Shown here: positions 21,053-33,222 of the stretch, piece after piece
Numbering within the stretch: position 1 is the stretch's first letter
Layout: every line of letters begins with the position of its first letter
NCBI GenBank assembly: GCA_037576215.1
Contig: JBANDB010000001.1
Coordinates: 3,906,001 to 3,970,000, forward strand
Origin: Armillaria gallica
Lineage: Eukaryota > Basidiomycota > Agaricomycetes > Agaricales > Physalacriaceae
Reading direction: 5' to 3'
Length of the DNA: 64,000 nucleotides
The notes under the pieces: generated by a model
What the model was told of the DNA's origin: nothing
Seen by the model: the letters and a program-made list of their open reading frames with translations, nothing else
The model's database searches: none
Program-made: the position numbers and the translations under genes

Positions 21053-22996
21053 ATGAATACTGAAGCTTCACCAGTAACTGGTGGCGACCTTCCTCTTGGG
21101 ACTGCGGTCCCCCCAGACTACCCTCACGCGATCCTTTGTTCCATACCTACTTGGACCGACCTCGTCAATTACTTGGATCGTAAAGAATGGGTAATGAAGG
21201 CCCTGAAAACGGCCTACCCGCGTATGATGCTTCATACTTTTGTCAAGCAGGTACGTAGGCTCGCCAGCGAACTGTTCCTAGTAAGTACTGACTAACGGGG
21301 ATGCAAGCTCAACAAAATATGTTCTGGTATACATGGCAAGGAGGACGAAGACTGCTTGGTTTTCCCTTCTTTCAAAATCGCCGAGTATTGCCACGCATAC
21401 GTACTCAAACACGCAGATGGTACAGCGCAGCCCCGTATTGTACCCCTCATCTTACCTGTCAAAGATGATGCTGCCATCTCCCTCCTACTCCCTGATGGTG
21501 TCCCCGAGCTTTTTGCAGTTCTATTCCCATCATCTTTGTTCGCTCAAGCCATGTCCTTCTGGGTATACACCGGGACAGGAATAACCCCCCGCTTGGCTGA
21601 GCAATACCTCTCTGCAGTGCCAACAGAATTGCTAAACACCAGCACTCTGACTATGCCTCTCGCACCGGGCAATTGGAGGAATTCAGACTTCTACAAGGTG
21701 CATAGACCCTTTGAATCGGGTGCGGATGCAAAGAATGCTATCCGAAGACGCTTTTCTGGCATCATCGGTGACGGCCCAGAAAACATCCGCGGTGTCCCAT
21801 CTGTATCACCCGACGACGTGTATCTCTATTCCACAGGTATGAGTGCCATCTGGCACGCGCATCTTATGGTATTACATACCCAATCGAACGAAACAAAAAG
21901 CGCCGCATTAAAGTATGTCTCTTATGTGCTATACTCAAATGAACTTTGCTCTGAGGTGACGCCTGTAGCCTCTTGTATTCACACACCTACAACGTGCTGG
22001 AGATCTGGGGACCAGGTTACTTCTCTAATCACTCCATAGACGACCTCGAGACCTTGCTCGCCCTCGAGCATGCGCGTAACCCCAGCCAGCCTCCCGTTTC
22101 CGCGTTGTACCTCGATTTCCCGGCGAATCCTCTCTTGAAGTGCCCTGATGTTCCTCGTTTGAGAAAACTCGCAGATCAATATGGGTTCCCGCTAATCGTA
22201 GACGAGACGGTGGGCAACTTCCTCAATGTGCAGTTGCTTCCGTACGCGGATGTCATTACCTGTAGCCTCACCAAGGTCTTCAGCGGGCTTGCAAATGTGA
22301 TGGGTGGCGCGTGAGTCAATTGGTTCCCGCTCTCTTAGTATTTCTCTCGTGCAGACACGCCCTCCAGCTTCCTTCTCAACCCCACATCAAAGCACTATCC
22401 GGCTTTCAAGGCTTACATGGACGCCAACTTCGAAGACACTTACTTCAGCGAAGATGCTGTTTGCATAGAAGCCAATTCGCGAGATATGAAGCGGCGTGTA
22501 CGCATGATAGACCGCAATGCAGAGGCAATAGCCGACTTCTTCTACGAGGACTCGTTGAAAGAGGAATCTGTCATTAAACAGGTACTCTATCCCAAGTACC
22601 AGATTCGGGAGCAGTACGAAGCCTGCTGGTCTAAAGCTACCGATAAGCCGGGATATGGAGGTCTTCTTACGTTGAACTTCATCTCTACAACAGCCGCAAT
22701 GGCGTTCTTCGATGCCTTGCCGTGCTACAAGACCGTCACGCACGGCACAGTGATTACACTTGCTATACCGTTCGCGGAGGCAGGCTTCCACAATAAACTG
22801 GAATGGGCGCTGGAGAACGGGGTTGATTACGCGTCAGTGAGTGTTCTTATACTCTAGGCATAATATTTTGTCTCTTATAACGTCGCAGGTACGCTTCGGT
22901 ATAGGCATGGAAGACCTGACGAGTCTGAAGGACGGATTCAACGCAGCCCTCACAAAGGCAAAGGTGGAACACGTAGCATCGCTCGAGCAGAAATGA
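21053..22996 (+). CDS. Cystathionine gamma-synthase-like enzyme, copy 1
   Basis: PLP enzyme of the Cys/Met metabolism family, resembling fungal Str2-type cystathionine gamma-synthases that join an activated homoserine ester to cysteine. Five exons: 21053..21250, 21308..21912, 21969..22310, 22368..22836 and 22889..22996; introns 52-57 nt, all in phase, giving 573 residues. Fungal Str2 proteins also have a long N-terminal region before the PLP fold. Motifs in order: SIHGKEDED-like GIHGKEDEDCLVF, PDDVYLYSTGMSAIWHAH (cofactor region), LYLDFPANPLLKCPDVPRL, PLIVDETVGNF (Asp under the PLP ring), and CSLTKVFSGLANVMGG, whose Lys should bind PLP. The start ATG matches copy 2. A tandem duplicate starts 1.6 kb downstream. 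No targeting signal is evident. Confidence 0.88.
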
Positions 22997-24626
22997 CATT
23001 TCAAACAGAGTCGAAGCGATCATTGATCCCCTCGGAAAGGCACCGTATTTTTGAAATAGATAATTGTAAGGGATACAGATTATTTGCGGGCCGCTTAGCT
23101 ACGTCAACTTTCTCTTTTGCTTACATATTGCTTGCGGCTGCTACGTAGGCACCGTTTTCGGACCTTTCCTTCTTAACCTTTAACTTCTACCAGGCTTTCG
23201 TGTTTTTACCTAGCTTACTCTGGCAATGTGTGCCCGACTCGTCCTCATTTCTGGGTTGGGGACCCATCGCGTGGCAGATCCTTTACAATAATAGATTCAA
23301 GACGCCTCGGTGGCATTTCGATGTGGACGAGAGAACGCTATGAGGGCATTTGGGTCTTGAAGAACAACCAGTGCATCAGCGTATCCGCTGTTACTGGAAT
23401 ATTGAGAAATGCGACATTCACGCAGGATAAATTGTTACCAGCACGATAGTTAGGGTTGAGAATACCTCAAAGTAATTCTCTCAGCATTGGCTACTGTATG
23501 AAGAGCCCACACCCTGTGAGTAAGCCTGGTAGTCGAGCTCATTGTTTGGCAGACCAGTAGATAACCCAGATGGTAGAAGGGTGTGTCAAGAAGCCGCGAC
23601 AATTCAATTGATGAACCTTGGGATGGTATAGCTGATATTCAAGGAGGGGTCTTGACTATCTGAGGTTTCGAGCTTCTCATGACAGTCGCCGTTTATAGAT
23701 CTCCATGTCGCGTTTGCCACAGATGTAACCCACTTTTACCACATGCTTTGTCTGAGAACGGCCCCGCAATTCTAACAGACAGAATACTCACTGTGTAGCA
23801 ATTCCAAGGAAGATGATGTTCGTCAAATGGTCGTTCAAGATGAGTACTTCGGATGTATCGGACCGGTTCCGAACAGACGGGTTTTGTACTCGAATCCTTC
23901 ATGATCCTTGATCACGCACACAACGCTCACATCGTCACCATTCCGCCGAATACTCTCATACTTGCTGAGAATATCTGGAAAAAATGTATATGTTCATCGT
24001 CTACATACATATACCTTCTCTCTCTGCCGCCAACCATACCCCCCCCCAAATTGACCATTACGGGCTGTTCAAGACTCAAGTCCACCTCAAAACTCCAAGT
24101 CCAGGCTTAGGCTACAAGTCCGAGGGTCCAGAACATAGCATAGTCTTAGTAGGAATGTATCAGGATGGAAATAACTTTCAGACGCATGAAAAGCTGTGTG
24201 TGTCCACTACCGGATTCCCGAGTCCGTAAACTAACATAAATTTGATCACCAGGTGTCATCGATGTCACGGAAAGGGCACGGAAATTGGAACCCGTCTATC
24301 TAAGGCCAGACGTAAGCTGTATATGGCCGAGTGATCTTTGCTTGAGTCATGGCCCAGGATTTCGTCGAACAACTTCTATCCTTCCTTCACAAACTAGGGC
24401 TTCATGTTCTGCTCGAATTGGGATGGAACCAGCTAAATACGCTCATACTTTGTCTCCCCGATGATGAACCTCACCTATTGCTTCAAGCTGAATACTTCCG
24501 TGAAGCCAAGTATTAAATTTACGTTACATACCGCACGCCCATTCATGTCGGAGTTACATCTGGCCCACTTGAAGGGAGGCTACGCCTGTCTTCGGTCCTT
24601 ATTCTGTTTTCCTTCCCCAACCCGAC
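22997..24626. other. Spacer between the tandem CGS genes
   Basis: No supported gene. A run of nine C near 24040 and several motif-free ORFs are present. The promoter of copy 2 should be at the 3' end. Confidence 0.4.
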
Positions 24627-26571
24627 ATGAATACTGACGCTTCACCATTGACGGGCGGCAACGTTCCTCTCGGGGCTGCAGTTCCCCCAGACTGCCCTCA
24701 CGCGCTCCTTTGCTCCATACCTACATGGACTGACCTCGTCGAATACATGGATCGCAAAGAAAGGGTAGTGAAGACCTTAAAAACGGCCTATCCGCGCATG
24801 AAGCTTCATACTTTTGTCAAGCAGGTACGTAGATTCACCAGTTGATGATATTTATGATTGACGAACTCGCATGCTAGCTTGGCAAAGTATGTTCTCATAT
24901 TCATGGTAAGGAGGACGAAGAGTGTTTGCTTTTCCCTTCTTACAAAAGCGCCGAGTATTGTCAGGCGTATGTACACGAACACGCAGACAATGCGGCGCCG
25001 CCTCGTATTATGCCTTTCACTCTACCCTTCAAAGATGATGCTGCCATCTCCTTCCTTCTCCCCGATGGCGTCCCCGAGCTTTTTGCGGTTCTATTCCCAT
25101 CATCTTTGCTCGCTCAAGCCATGTCCTTCTGGGCATACACCGGGACAGGAATATCCACGCGCTTAGCGGAGCAATGCCTCTCTACATTACCAATGAACTT
25201 AATCAATACCAGCAGTATGACTATGCCTCTCGCACCATGCAGTTGGAGGAATTCAGAGTTCTACAAGGTACATAGACCCTTAGAGTCAGGTGCGGAAGCG
25301 AAGTCTGTCATCCGAAGACTCTTTTCCGGGATCGTCAATGACGGTCCAGAGAACATTCGGGGTGTCCCATATGTATCACCCGACGACGTGTACCTCTATT
25401 CCACAGGGATGAATGCAATCTGGAACGTGCACCTAATGCTATTACACACTCAATCGAAAGAAACCAAGTGCGCAGTATTGAAGTACGTCTTTCATGTATA
25501 CTCAGATGTTCTTTCTGCTGATGTGACGTCTACAGCCTCCTGTATTCACACACCCACGACGTGCTGGAAAACTGGGGACCCGGATACCATTTCGTCTCAA
25601 ATGGATCTATAGACGAACTCGAGACCTTGCTCGCCCTTGAGCATGTGCGTAATCCCAGCCAACCCCCCATTTCCGCGTTATATTTCGACTTCCCAGTGAA
25701 CCCTCTCTTGAGGTCCCCTGATGTTCCCCGTTTGAGAAAACTCGCAGACCAATACGGTTTCCCGCTAATCATAGACGAGACGGTGGGCAACTTCTTAAAT
25801 ATACAAATGCTTCCCTATGCGGATATCGTTACCTGTAGCCTCACCAAGGTCTTCAGCGGGCTTGCGAATGTGATGGGTGGCACGTGAGTTCATCCGTTTT
25901 CACTCTCCGAGTATTTCTCTCATGCAGACACGCCCTCCAGTTTCCTTCTCAACCCCGCATCAAAGCACTATCCAGCGTTCAAAGCTTACATGGACGCCAA
26001 TTTTGAAGACACTTACTTCAGCGAAGATGCTGTTTGCATAGAAGCCAATTCGCGAGATATGAAACGGCGCGTACGCGTGATAGACTGCAACGCAGAGGCA
26101 ATAGCCGATTTCTGCTACGAGGACTCGTTGAAAGAAGGGTCTGTTATTAAACAGGTACTCTATCCTAAGTATCAGATGCGTGAAGAGTATGAGCGCTGCT
26201 GGTCTAAAGCCACTAATAAGCCAGGATATGGAGGGCTTCTTACATTGTCCTTCATTTCCAATGCTGCCGCGATGGCGTTCTTCGATGCGTTACCATGCTA
26301 CAAGGCTGTGACACTTGGCACAGTGTTTACGCTTGCTGTACCGTTCGCCGAGGCGGGCTTCCACGACAAACTGGAATGGGCGCAGGAGAACGGGATTGAT
26401 TACGCGTCAGTGAGTGTCATTCTACACCTTGCGTGATTTCTGTTTCTTATAATACTGTAGGTACGCTTCAGTATAGGCATGGAAGACCTGACGAGCCTGA
26501 GGGACGGTTTCAAAGTAGCACTGACAAAGGCAGCGGCGCAGCATCGTTTGAGCAGCGGTGATCTTTCATAG
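24627..26571 (+). CDS. Cystathionine gamma-synthase-like enzyme, copy 2
   Basis: Tandem paralogue of 21053..22996 with the same five-exon structure: 24627..24824, 24878..25482, 25536..25883, 25941..26409 and 26461..26571; 576 residues. Exons 1, 2 and 4 have exactly the same length as in copy 1; exon 3 is 6 nt longer (HFVSNGS against FSNHS after GPGY). The PLP site is kept (PLIIDETVGNF and CSLTKVFSGLANVMGG). Most changes are conservative. The C-terminal tail differs after SLRDGFKVALTKA. Introns differ more than exons, so both copies appear to be under selection. Either copy could be the methionine-pathway enzyme, with the other specialised. Confidence 0.88.
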
Positions 26572-26784
26572 AAGTCAGTTACAGTTATTCCAAAACATCG
26601 ACTATGGTACAGGTAGAGTTCGCATCTCGTCGGTTAAGGTTATAATTATCGTGAAGACCTGCATGCTGCGAAAGAACGACAGTCAACAATAGATTTAATC
26701 ACTTCGCTTCCAGCCCCTTGTCGTCTGGACTGTGAGCAAGGTCGTAATCCCGTCAGTTGCAATGCCTAGTGAGAGTCAGGGACA

Positions 26785-27895
26785 CTAATGCTGCTTTTCG
26801 ATATTTTCCATACCGTGATTGACTCTGTCAGACCAAAAACCGTTTGTAAGCGCATCAAATGGATTGACAGACTCGGCAAAAGCTTACCCTTCTGAACCAG
26901 CAGGAAGCAGTCCCGTGATATTCCTCGCCGTTGTTGTATAATACACACCGTCAAAGTGGTGGTTTCCAACGGCATGGTCAACTAGCTGGTTACGACCTAA
27001 ACAAAGATAACGATACGCAAAACATGCAAGTTAAGAGGACGCCAAACCGATGTTGTAGCCATCAAGGACGATTGTGTGGTCCTCTTCCACGTCCTATTGT
27101 CGAATCAGTAATAGTAGACTAGAAATGGAACATAACGAACTTCTTCTTGAGAGACGCTGTGTTGGTAAACGCGTCAGAATCCGTAAGATGTTGGATGAAA
27201 AACTTACGCGAGGAACAACGCGCCGCTCATTGCACTTGGTCCGTCTTGACGATAAACCCTATAGCCGGTGTGTTCAGCTTGGTTACAAAGAATCCCGCAC
27301 GAAAACACACCGAAAATGATTCCCACCGATGAGGCTTTCAAGACAGGTCCCAAGCTCCTCGTCTCCATAATCCTCCCGGAGTTCCATCTGCATTATATAT
27401 CATCAATTTCCAACGCCAGTGACGCGCATATACCTACCGTCTGATTCACCCAGCCGTGTCCGTCCCCAAGATTTGCGGATTGCGGTGCGCCGATATGTAT
27501 GCCGAGGCATTCTTCGGAGCTGGGAGGACATGAGGGGAGAAAAGGACCCAGGAGAATAGGAATTAGGATACAATCCAATGGCCCGTGCGTAGTTTACGAT
27601 TCCATCGTTCGTGAGCACTTCTGGAGAGCTCTTGCCAGATATTATGACCTGTAATTTCGATTCAACGTGATCCATCATACCAGCCAAAGAGAGTAGCAGA
27701 CATTGAGTGGTTCGCCTAGCCCTCCCCCCGCTGCACGACATTAGCGCCGACACGTTTTTAAGTGATACTAAGCTCACCGTTGTTCAGCATGGATCCACCA
27801 CTTAGATTTGGATCGTAGAAATCCACGGATCCAGACTGGAAAGGAATCTGAAGGGCCAGAGCGAGAGGAGCAAGGACAGTCAGTACAGTGAGCAT
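26785..27895 (-). CDS. Secreted protein of unknown function, ten exons
   Basis: Predicted extracellular: MLTVLTVLAPLALALQIPFQ is a signal peptide. Exons: 27895..27778, 27730..27702, 27648..27572, 27519..27438, 27387..27311, 27258..27208, 27156..27141 (16 nt), 27093..27048, 26996..26888 and 26824..26785; introns 47-63 nt, all GT-AG and in phase; 214 residues. Motifs: GLGEPLNVIISGKSSPEV, IHIGAPQSANLGDGHGWVNQ, ELREDYGDEELGTCLESLIG, GNHFRVYRQDGPSAMSGALF and HTIVLDGYNIGRN. The pattern matches an uncharacterised secreted family I associate with basidiomycetes. Odd: the last exon ends GVNHGMENIEKQH, while another frame of the same DNA continues KAALVSLTLTR, more like the usual end. A one-base loss in the AAAA run near 26805 would explain this. 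Function unknown. Confidence 0.72.
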
Positions 27896-29681
27896 TGTGG
27901 GGGTATGAGAAAAGGAAGGTGATATCGCTGCAATTAAGGTCTATTTTTATGATAGGGCCGGCCATGTCAGTGCTTCTCTGGTAGTGCACCGGAACAATAC
28001 AATCCCTGACATTCAATGGATCAGCGACAAACACCGAACCAACACACACAAGAACGTTCGACATGGGTGCCACGAAAAAAGTGTGCAGTTTCTGCTTGTA
28101 AAAATTTCGAAAACATAAGAGCCAGTCTGGCCGTATCCATGACAGCATATTCATCCACTCGAAACCCGCTGTCAGCTGAAGGACATTGATATCCCGTGAA
28201 GGATTGATTTAGAAGCCATTCAAACGTCGCACGTGCGAGTATGAGTTGCAGTAGGACATGTTACAGTACAAGTTGCTTCATTAGAATCGGCTGAACAGAA
28301 ACTACAATGAAAATTCAGCGCTAGCTCTGGTTGGTTCCGGATCAAGGGGCTCACACAATTATTGTCCCTTAAGGAATCACTGCAGACTTAATTACCGTTG
28401 TCTCGACCTTAATGAAGTTCGCTCATCTGACCAGCATATGCCGATTCATCAAGAAAAGAAGAAAGATCTCGTGTACACATCTCACGGAGCGTGATTGCAT
28501 GCATCTCAAACAGCTTCACCCGAAACTTCCGAGTCAGATATTTAGTTGGCCCCTAGTAAACAGTTTTATTGTCTTGAAAAGAGATAGAATAAAAATGCGT
28601 ACCTTTAACATTAGCACCCTCGTCTTGACCGTCATTGAGTTTAGAACTGGAAAGGTAGAACTGGAAAGGTCTAGGGGAAGAGGTATTGACCGATGAGTTC
28701 ATACCTAGCATATAGATATGTGTGACCTGATCTGAACAGGATCATGATGCAGAGAGCAACAGACAGGAAGAATCGACTAAAAGCAGTACATACATGTGTG
28801 GGGACGGCGCATCTAATGGTGAATCTTATGGCTTGAGATCCCCGTTGCCAGAGTGTAGCCCTACCAGGTACATACTTTCATCCTGATTTGATGTTTGTAA
28901 AGCAAAAAGTCAAAGAGTCAAATGAAAGACAGACCTTCCGACGCCCATCTTCCTCCTTAGCTATCACAGCTGATGAATTGGCTTTCCTAGCACCATCATT
29001 GCCTTCGCATCTCTCTTTCCCTGGCGACGGTGTTTTGTCTCCTCTAGGTGCCTCCAATGGCGAGCCCTCACTAAGGACACGCGGTATCGCAGGCAGTCTT
29101 GGAGAAAGAACTAATAGGCTGAATCTCTGGCACACTCAAGCCGTGGATTCGTGGCTGTCTATCATCAAGGTCAAATCAGGATCCCTAGTGGCCTGGATTT
29201 TCACAGACATAGGTTCGGATATGCGAATAAGGATCGTCGTAGCGCTTAACGCATTTGTCAGCCGAGAAGGTTCGATGAAGCTGAACTCGTACGACTGCTC
29301 GCAGCGTATTATTTGTTACTTTTCGAGTCGTTCATCATGGGAGTAGCGACGTCGGAGTCCGGACCCGGGGACTTGACCGAAAAAGACCGATACTGCACAG
29401 CCACTATCCAGGCTGAGTCTTTTCTATTTTCCTGTCTATCTAGTCCTCCGTCGGTCGCATATACCTTTCCAAGTTTTGCCTGCTCTCTATGAAGTTCCAA
29501 CTCTGGGCTCGCTTCCGGATTGACCTTCTGAGCGGTTCCTGCCTGTGCTTATGGTTCACTTTTCTTGTCTCCGAAGTGCTAGTACTGTGCGCGTCAAACG
29601 CCACAATGATAGGCGCCCTACGATCCTATTAGTTGAACATTCGCACCGTGCACAGCATCTCCAGGCTTCACCCGTACCACC
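27896..29681. other. No confidently supported gene
   Basis: The largest ORF (28888..29346, plus) has an equally open minus-strand overlap and no recognised motif. Presumably intergenic, with the promoter of the secreted-protein gene at its left edge. Confidence 0.35.
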
Positions 29682-32513
29682 ATGCCACAAAGTATTGTCG
29701 GCCAATGCATATCTGTTGTCAAATTGATTCAGGCTGCGGGAGAGATGGCACCATTCCCGTATATCAAAGGATTAGCTAGTATCGCGGTCGTCCTACTAGA
29801 GCTTCTTGAGGTGCTTTCGTCCGTCTTTTAATGCGCATAACCTGGCCCTGATGCGATTTATTTTCCTGGCAGAAGGCTGACAAGAACGACGCAGATCTTG
29901 TCTATCTTTCAAACAGCTTAAGTAACACCCTCGTCATCGTACGGGACACAGTCGTGGCCCACGGAGAATCTAGTGCCCAGCATTTCAAAGAATTTTGTAT
30001 TGAAGCGGAAAAGTGAGCTTCCCTCGATCCCCAGATAGTTAGGAGCGTGGACTAGACTAAATGCTACAGCTATCTTGCAACGGTGCTGAACGGCCTCAAC
30101 TCGATCGAAAGATTTACACACCCTCGCGGCATCAGACAATACCTACGGACGAATGATGTCCGCGACAAGATTGATGAATACAAGCAACGTGTACAGGACC
30201 TCAAAATTGATTTCTTGGGGAGTGCTCCAACTCGTTTTCAGCTGGCTTTGTTGTCCTAACGTCCCAGCAGATACGTGTGACGATCGAAACTAGATTCATC
30301 GCATCGGAAGTGAGCGGTCACTCCATCGCCATCGAGGACACGCTCCGAACATTGAGACATGACATCTCTGACATGCACGAGAAGGCTCTGACCAGGAGTC
30401 GACGAAAGATGTTGTACCAAGACCAGGTGAGTCTACACTCTACACACGTACGTTATTTTATTGACAAGTTACAGATCCACGAAATCATGCCCGGTGATAT
30501 TAGCATGAAGCAAGAAATTTTTAGACGGACACATGAGCAACTCATGTCTGTCGACATCATTGACTACCACAGTGACATTGACACCAGCCCTTCTCCAAAA
30601 TTGGTCCGAGTTTACAGAGCACGACGTGGTTCGGAAGCACTGGCTGTCAAGGTGAATATCACTGGAGTCTCAGCTAAGCGTGCCCTGTGACCCTGCCTCT
30701 TTGCGCAAATGTTATATGGCGACCTGCATCAATTTCTTTCCCTTCGGTTTGCGTAATTGCCGTTGGTGTTGAACTGTATCGCCTGACTCGTTCTTACAGG
30801 CATCCGAACATTCCTCAGCTGTTCGGAGGATGCACCTCGCCCTCCTTCCCCGCGTTGATTTTCCACCAAGGTAACGCGATTGCTTTCTGTCTCTTGCCTC
30901 TCTGAATCTGTGTATTCAAGATACAGCACGCAAGAAAACTGTAGAACAACATCGGTCTTCTCTAACTCTTCTTGAAGTCTTGAACTTTGATCTTCAGCTG
31001 GTAAGTTTACAGATCATATTTACAGCATCCCTGACCGAAACCGGCGTAGATGTCGGATATACAGGTGGATAACTTCTCTTAACTGTTCCATATTTACCAA
31101 CAAATGGTTACAGTCGGCCTCAACGTACCTACGAGATTTCGAAGGAATCCGTGAATCGGTAAGCCAGACGACTTTGCGTTACACGCCTCAACTAACATGA
31201 AGGAAGATCGTCGGCCCAGACACGACTTACGTTGACGGAAACGGAAGAGTTATTTACGAAAACTTTCGTCCTACGTCAGGGACCGGTCGTGATGCATGGC
31301 TGCGAAGCGTCTTCCGCCTTCTCGAGACCTATATTCGTCGCCCCAGTTACAATTTTTCGCATCCACGGTGGAAGTCTCTCATAAAGGGTCTCCAGATCAT
31401 GAAAAATCCTTCATTCATCCACAAGGATAATCTTCTGCTATTGTACGAGATGATATATGCGTTCGTTGTGGGAAAAGAATGCGTCGTTGGTGCTCCCAAG
31501 AATGACGATATCTACCTTGGCGGCCATATTATCCGGGAAAATATCCACGGCACTGATCCTTTTAGCGTTGCCCAAGTTGCCTCGCTACCGTTCGACCTTG
31601 AATCTATTCAATGGACACTTTCAGACTTAGGAACGAATGATAATGAAGATATCATTCCTGTTGAAGGGTACGTCACCCTCATTTGCTGGAGCTTCGAGAC
31701 TTGAAGGACAATTTGGTTTTTCTCACAACAGAATTCGGGTGAAATGGAAGCTATCTTATCTCAGGCGCTGGGTATGTGTCAGGCCAACCCATCTCGCGTT
31801 TCCCGATGCCCCGGGTTCACAGCTTTGCCGACAATCTATCGAGCGCCTGATTTACGCCTGGTTTGCTCAGTGTTCAGAGCTCACAGCCTCAAAAGGCCAG
31901 ATTGATGCACTGTTATTGGGTGAGTTTATCTTGATTGTACATTTATATCTCAACGATGCTGACCTCTTCGCAAGACGTAGAGTTCATGATCAATGTTGAT
32001 TGGCGTTTTGGACATCACTATGATGTTTTCCAGCTCTGTGACACGTTCATCGCCAGCGATGATGAATTATCAGATGACATATATCTGTGTATATATCCAC
32101 CCCAGTCTCAAGCAGACAAACCCGAGCTCCGATGGTCCTTGGACCCAGACATGGCTGATACTATGTCATGTCACGAAGCATATTCGGTCCTTGGGATCAG
32201 TACCCAGATCTACGCAGTTTACACCTCGTGTAAACTCTTCACAGATGTCTACAAGGACATTCAGGATCTTCATCGTGCTTGTGGCTTCGACTCTGAAGCC
32301 CGTGGATCTGATATATGCGAGTACTATGGACTTCCGCGGATGGAATCTGGTTATAACCCGGAGTCATTTTTCGTGCCCATTTCTCCGAGTCCTGATCCTA
32401 CTCAGACTTCGACTTGTATTATTCCCGGACTTTTGGCAAAGTCTTTCCCGTTCATTTTGTTCAGTGAAGCTGTACTCCTCCTAACACTTGCACTCTTGAT
32501 GATACAGATCTAA
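29682..32513 (+). pseudogene. HeLo/MLKL-type N-domain plus pseudokinase, probably inactivated
   Basis: Exons read: 29682..29810, 29873..30012, 30070..30217, 30271..30426, 30475..30651, about 30768..30870, 30921..31000, 31114..31158, 31207..31667, 31732..31771, 31823..31919 and 31975..32513. The first four encode a helical N-domain (PYIKGLASIAVVLLELLE, SNTLVIVRDTVVAHGE, YLATVLNGLNSIERF), like the MLKL/HeLo-type domains that start many mushroom cell-death-like proteins. Next comes a kinase-like N-lobe (VYRARRGSEALAVKV, then ELYRLTRSYRHPNIPQLFGG) without a recognisable HRD loop, then a family C-terminal part (WKSLIKGLQIMKNPSF, RWSLDPDMADTMS). Damage: the donor after exon 3 is GGGAGT at 30218 instead of GTGAGT, and no in-phase joint links 30651 to the VELYR segment. 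The end is intact. Function is inferred from domains only. Confidence 0.6.
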
Positions 32514-33222
32514 TTACATGAACAGATTGCGGTACTCATCTGTTTCTACTATCGCAAAGTATTTTGGAATTCAGACACTGTGTGTTGTCCCTGATGGCAA
32601 AGAGCACGAAAGTATTGGTCGACAAATGTTCGGTAACAACACAACTCCCAAGGATATCGACGAATATCGAGGTAACATTACAGTTTGTAGCCAAAAGAAG
32701 TTAGAACATTGGATGAGTTCGCAGCGAGAAAGTCAATGTGATGACCAAGCTTTTATTGCAAGAGCAAGGTATAATGGATAAAGACGGAACGTTAGATAGG
32801 AAGACAAGCCTCCTTGTACTTTCGCACAGGGACCAACGGTTGACTTTTCAAGTTACCGGCCAGGGCAGCGAATCTCAATATTGTGTTGTTCAACTACATT
32901 CTATATACATTGTCCTATTCCTACCGCTACGAATAGTCCATCTTGTACTATTTTGTCTTGAAAACAATTTAGCGCATACTTTAAAAAAGGAAGGTATCCC
33001 TGAGGGAGAGGGAAGGTCAATTTACTCCGAACCTGCTCAATGCCAATATCTACATGTCTCGTTCCGCTTCTTGTTTTACATCAAACCAGCTCACACCCAC
33101 TACCGCGTCTTTGCTGCAGGCATAGGGAAGGCCGTTCCCGAGCCGAATACGATGGCGGTAAATCCACTGCTGGCCCCCTGTCACGGTGTTGAACGTACAG
33201 CTGCGACTGAGTTCGCACGGAG
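32514..33222. other. Convergent 3' ends; no separate gene supported
   Basis: Frames at 32518..32781 and 32738..33382 (plus) are open but motif-free. On the minus strand 33281..33081 encodes a Pro/Ser-rich tail (DLPPSYSARERPS) that could be an alternative last exon of the membrane protein to the right. Confidence 0.35.
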
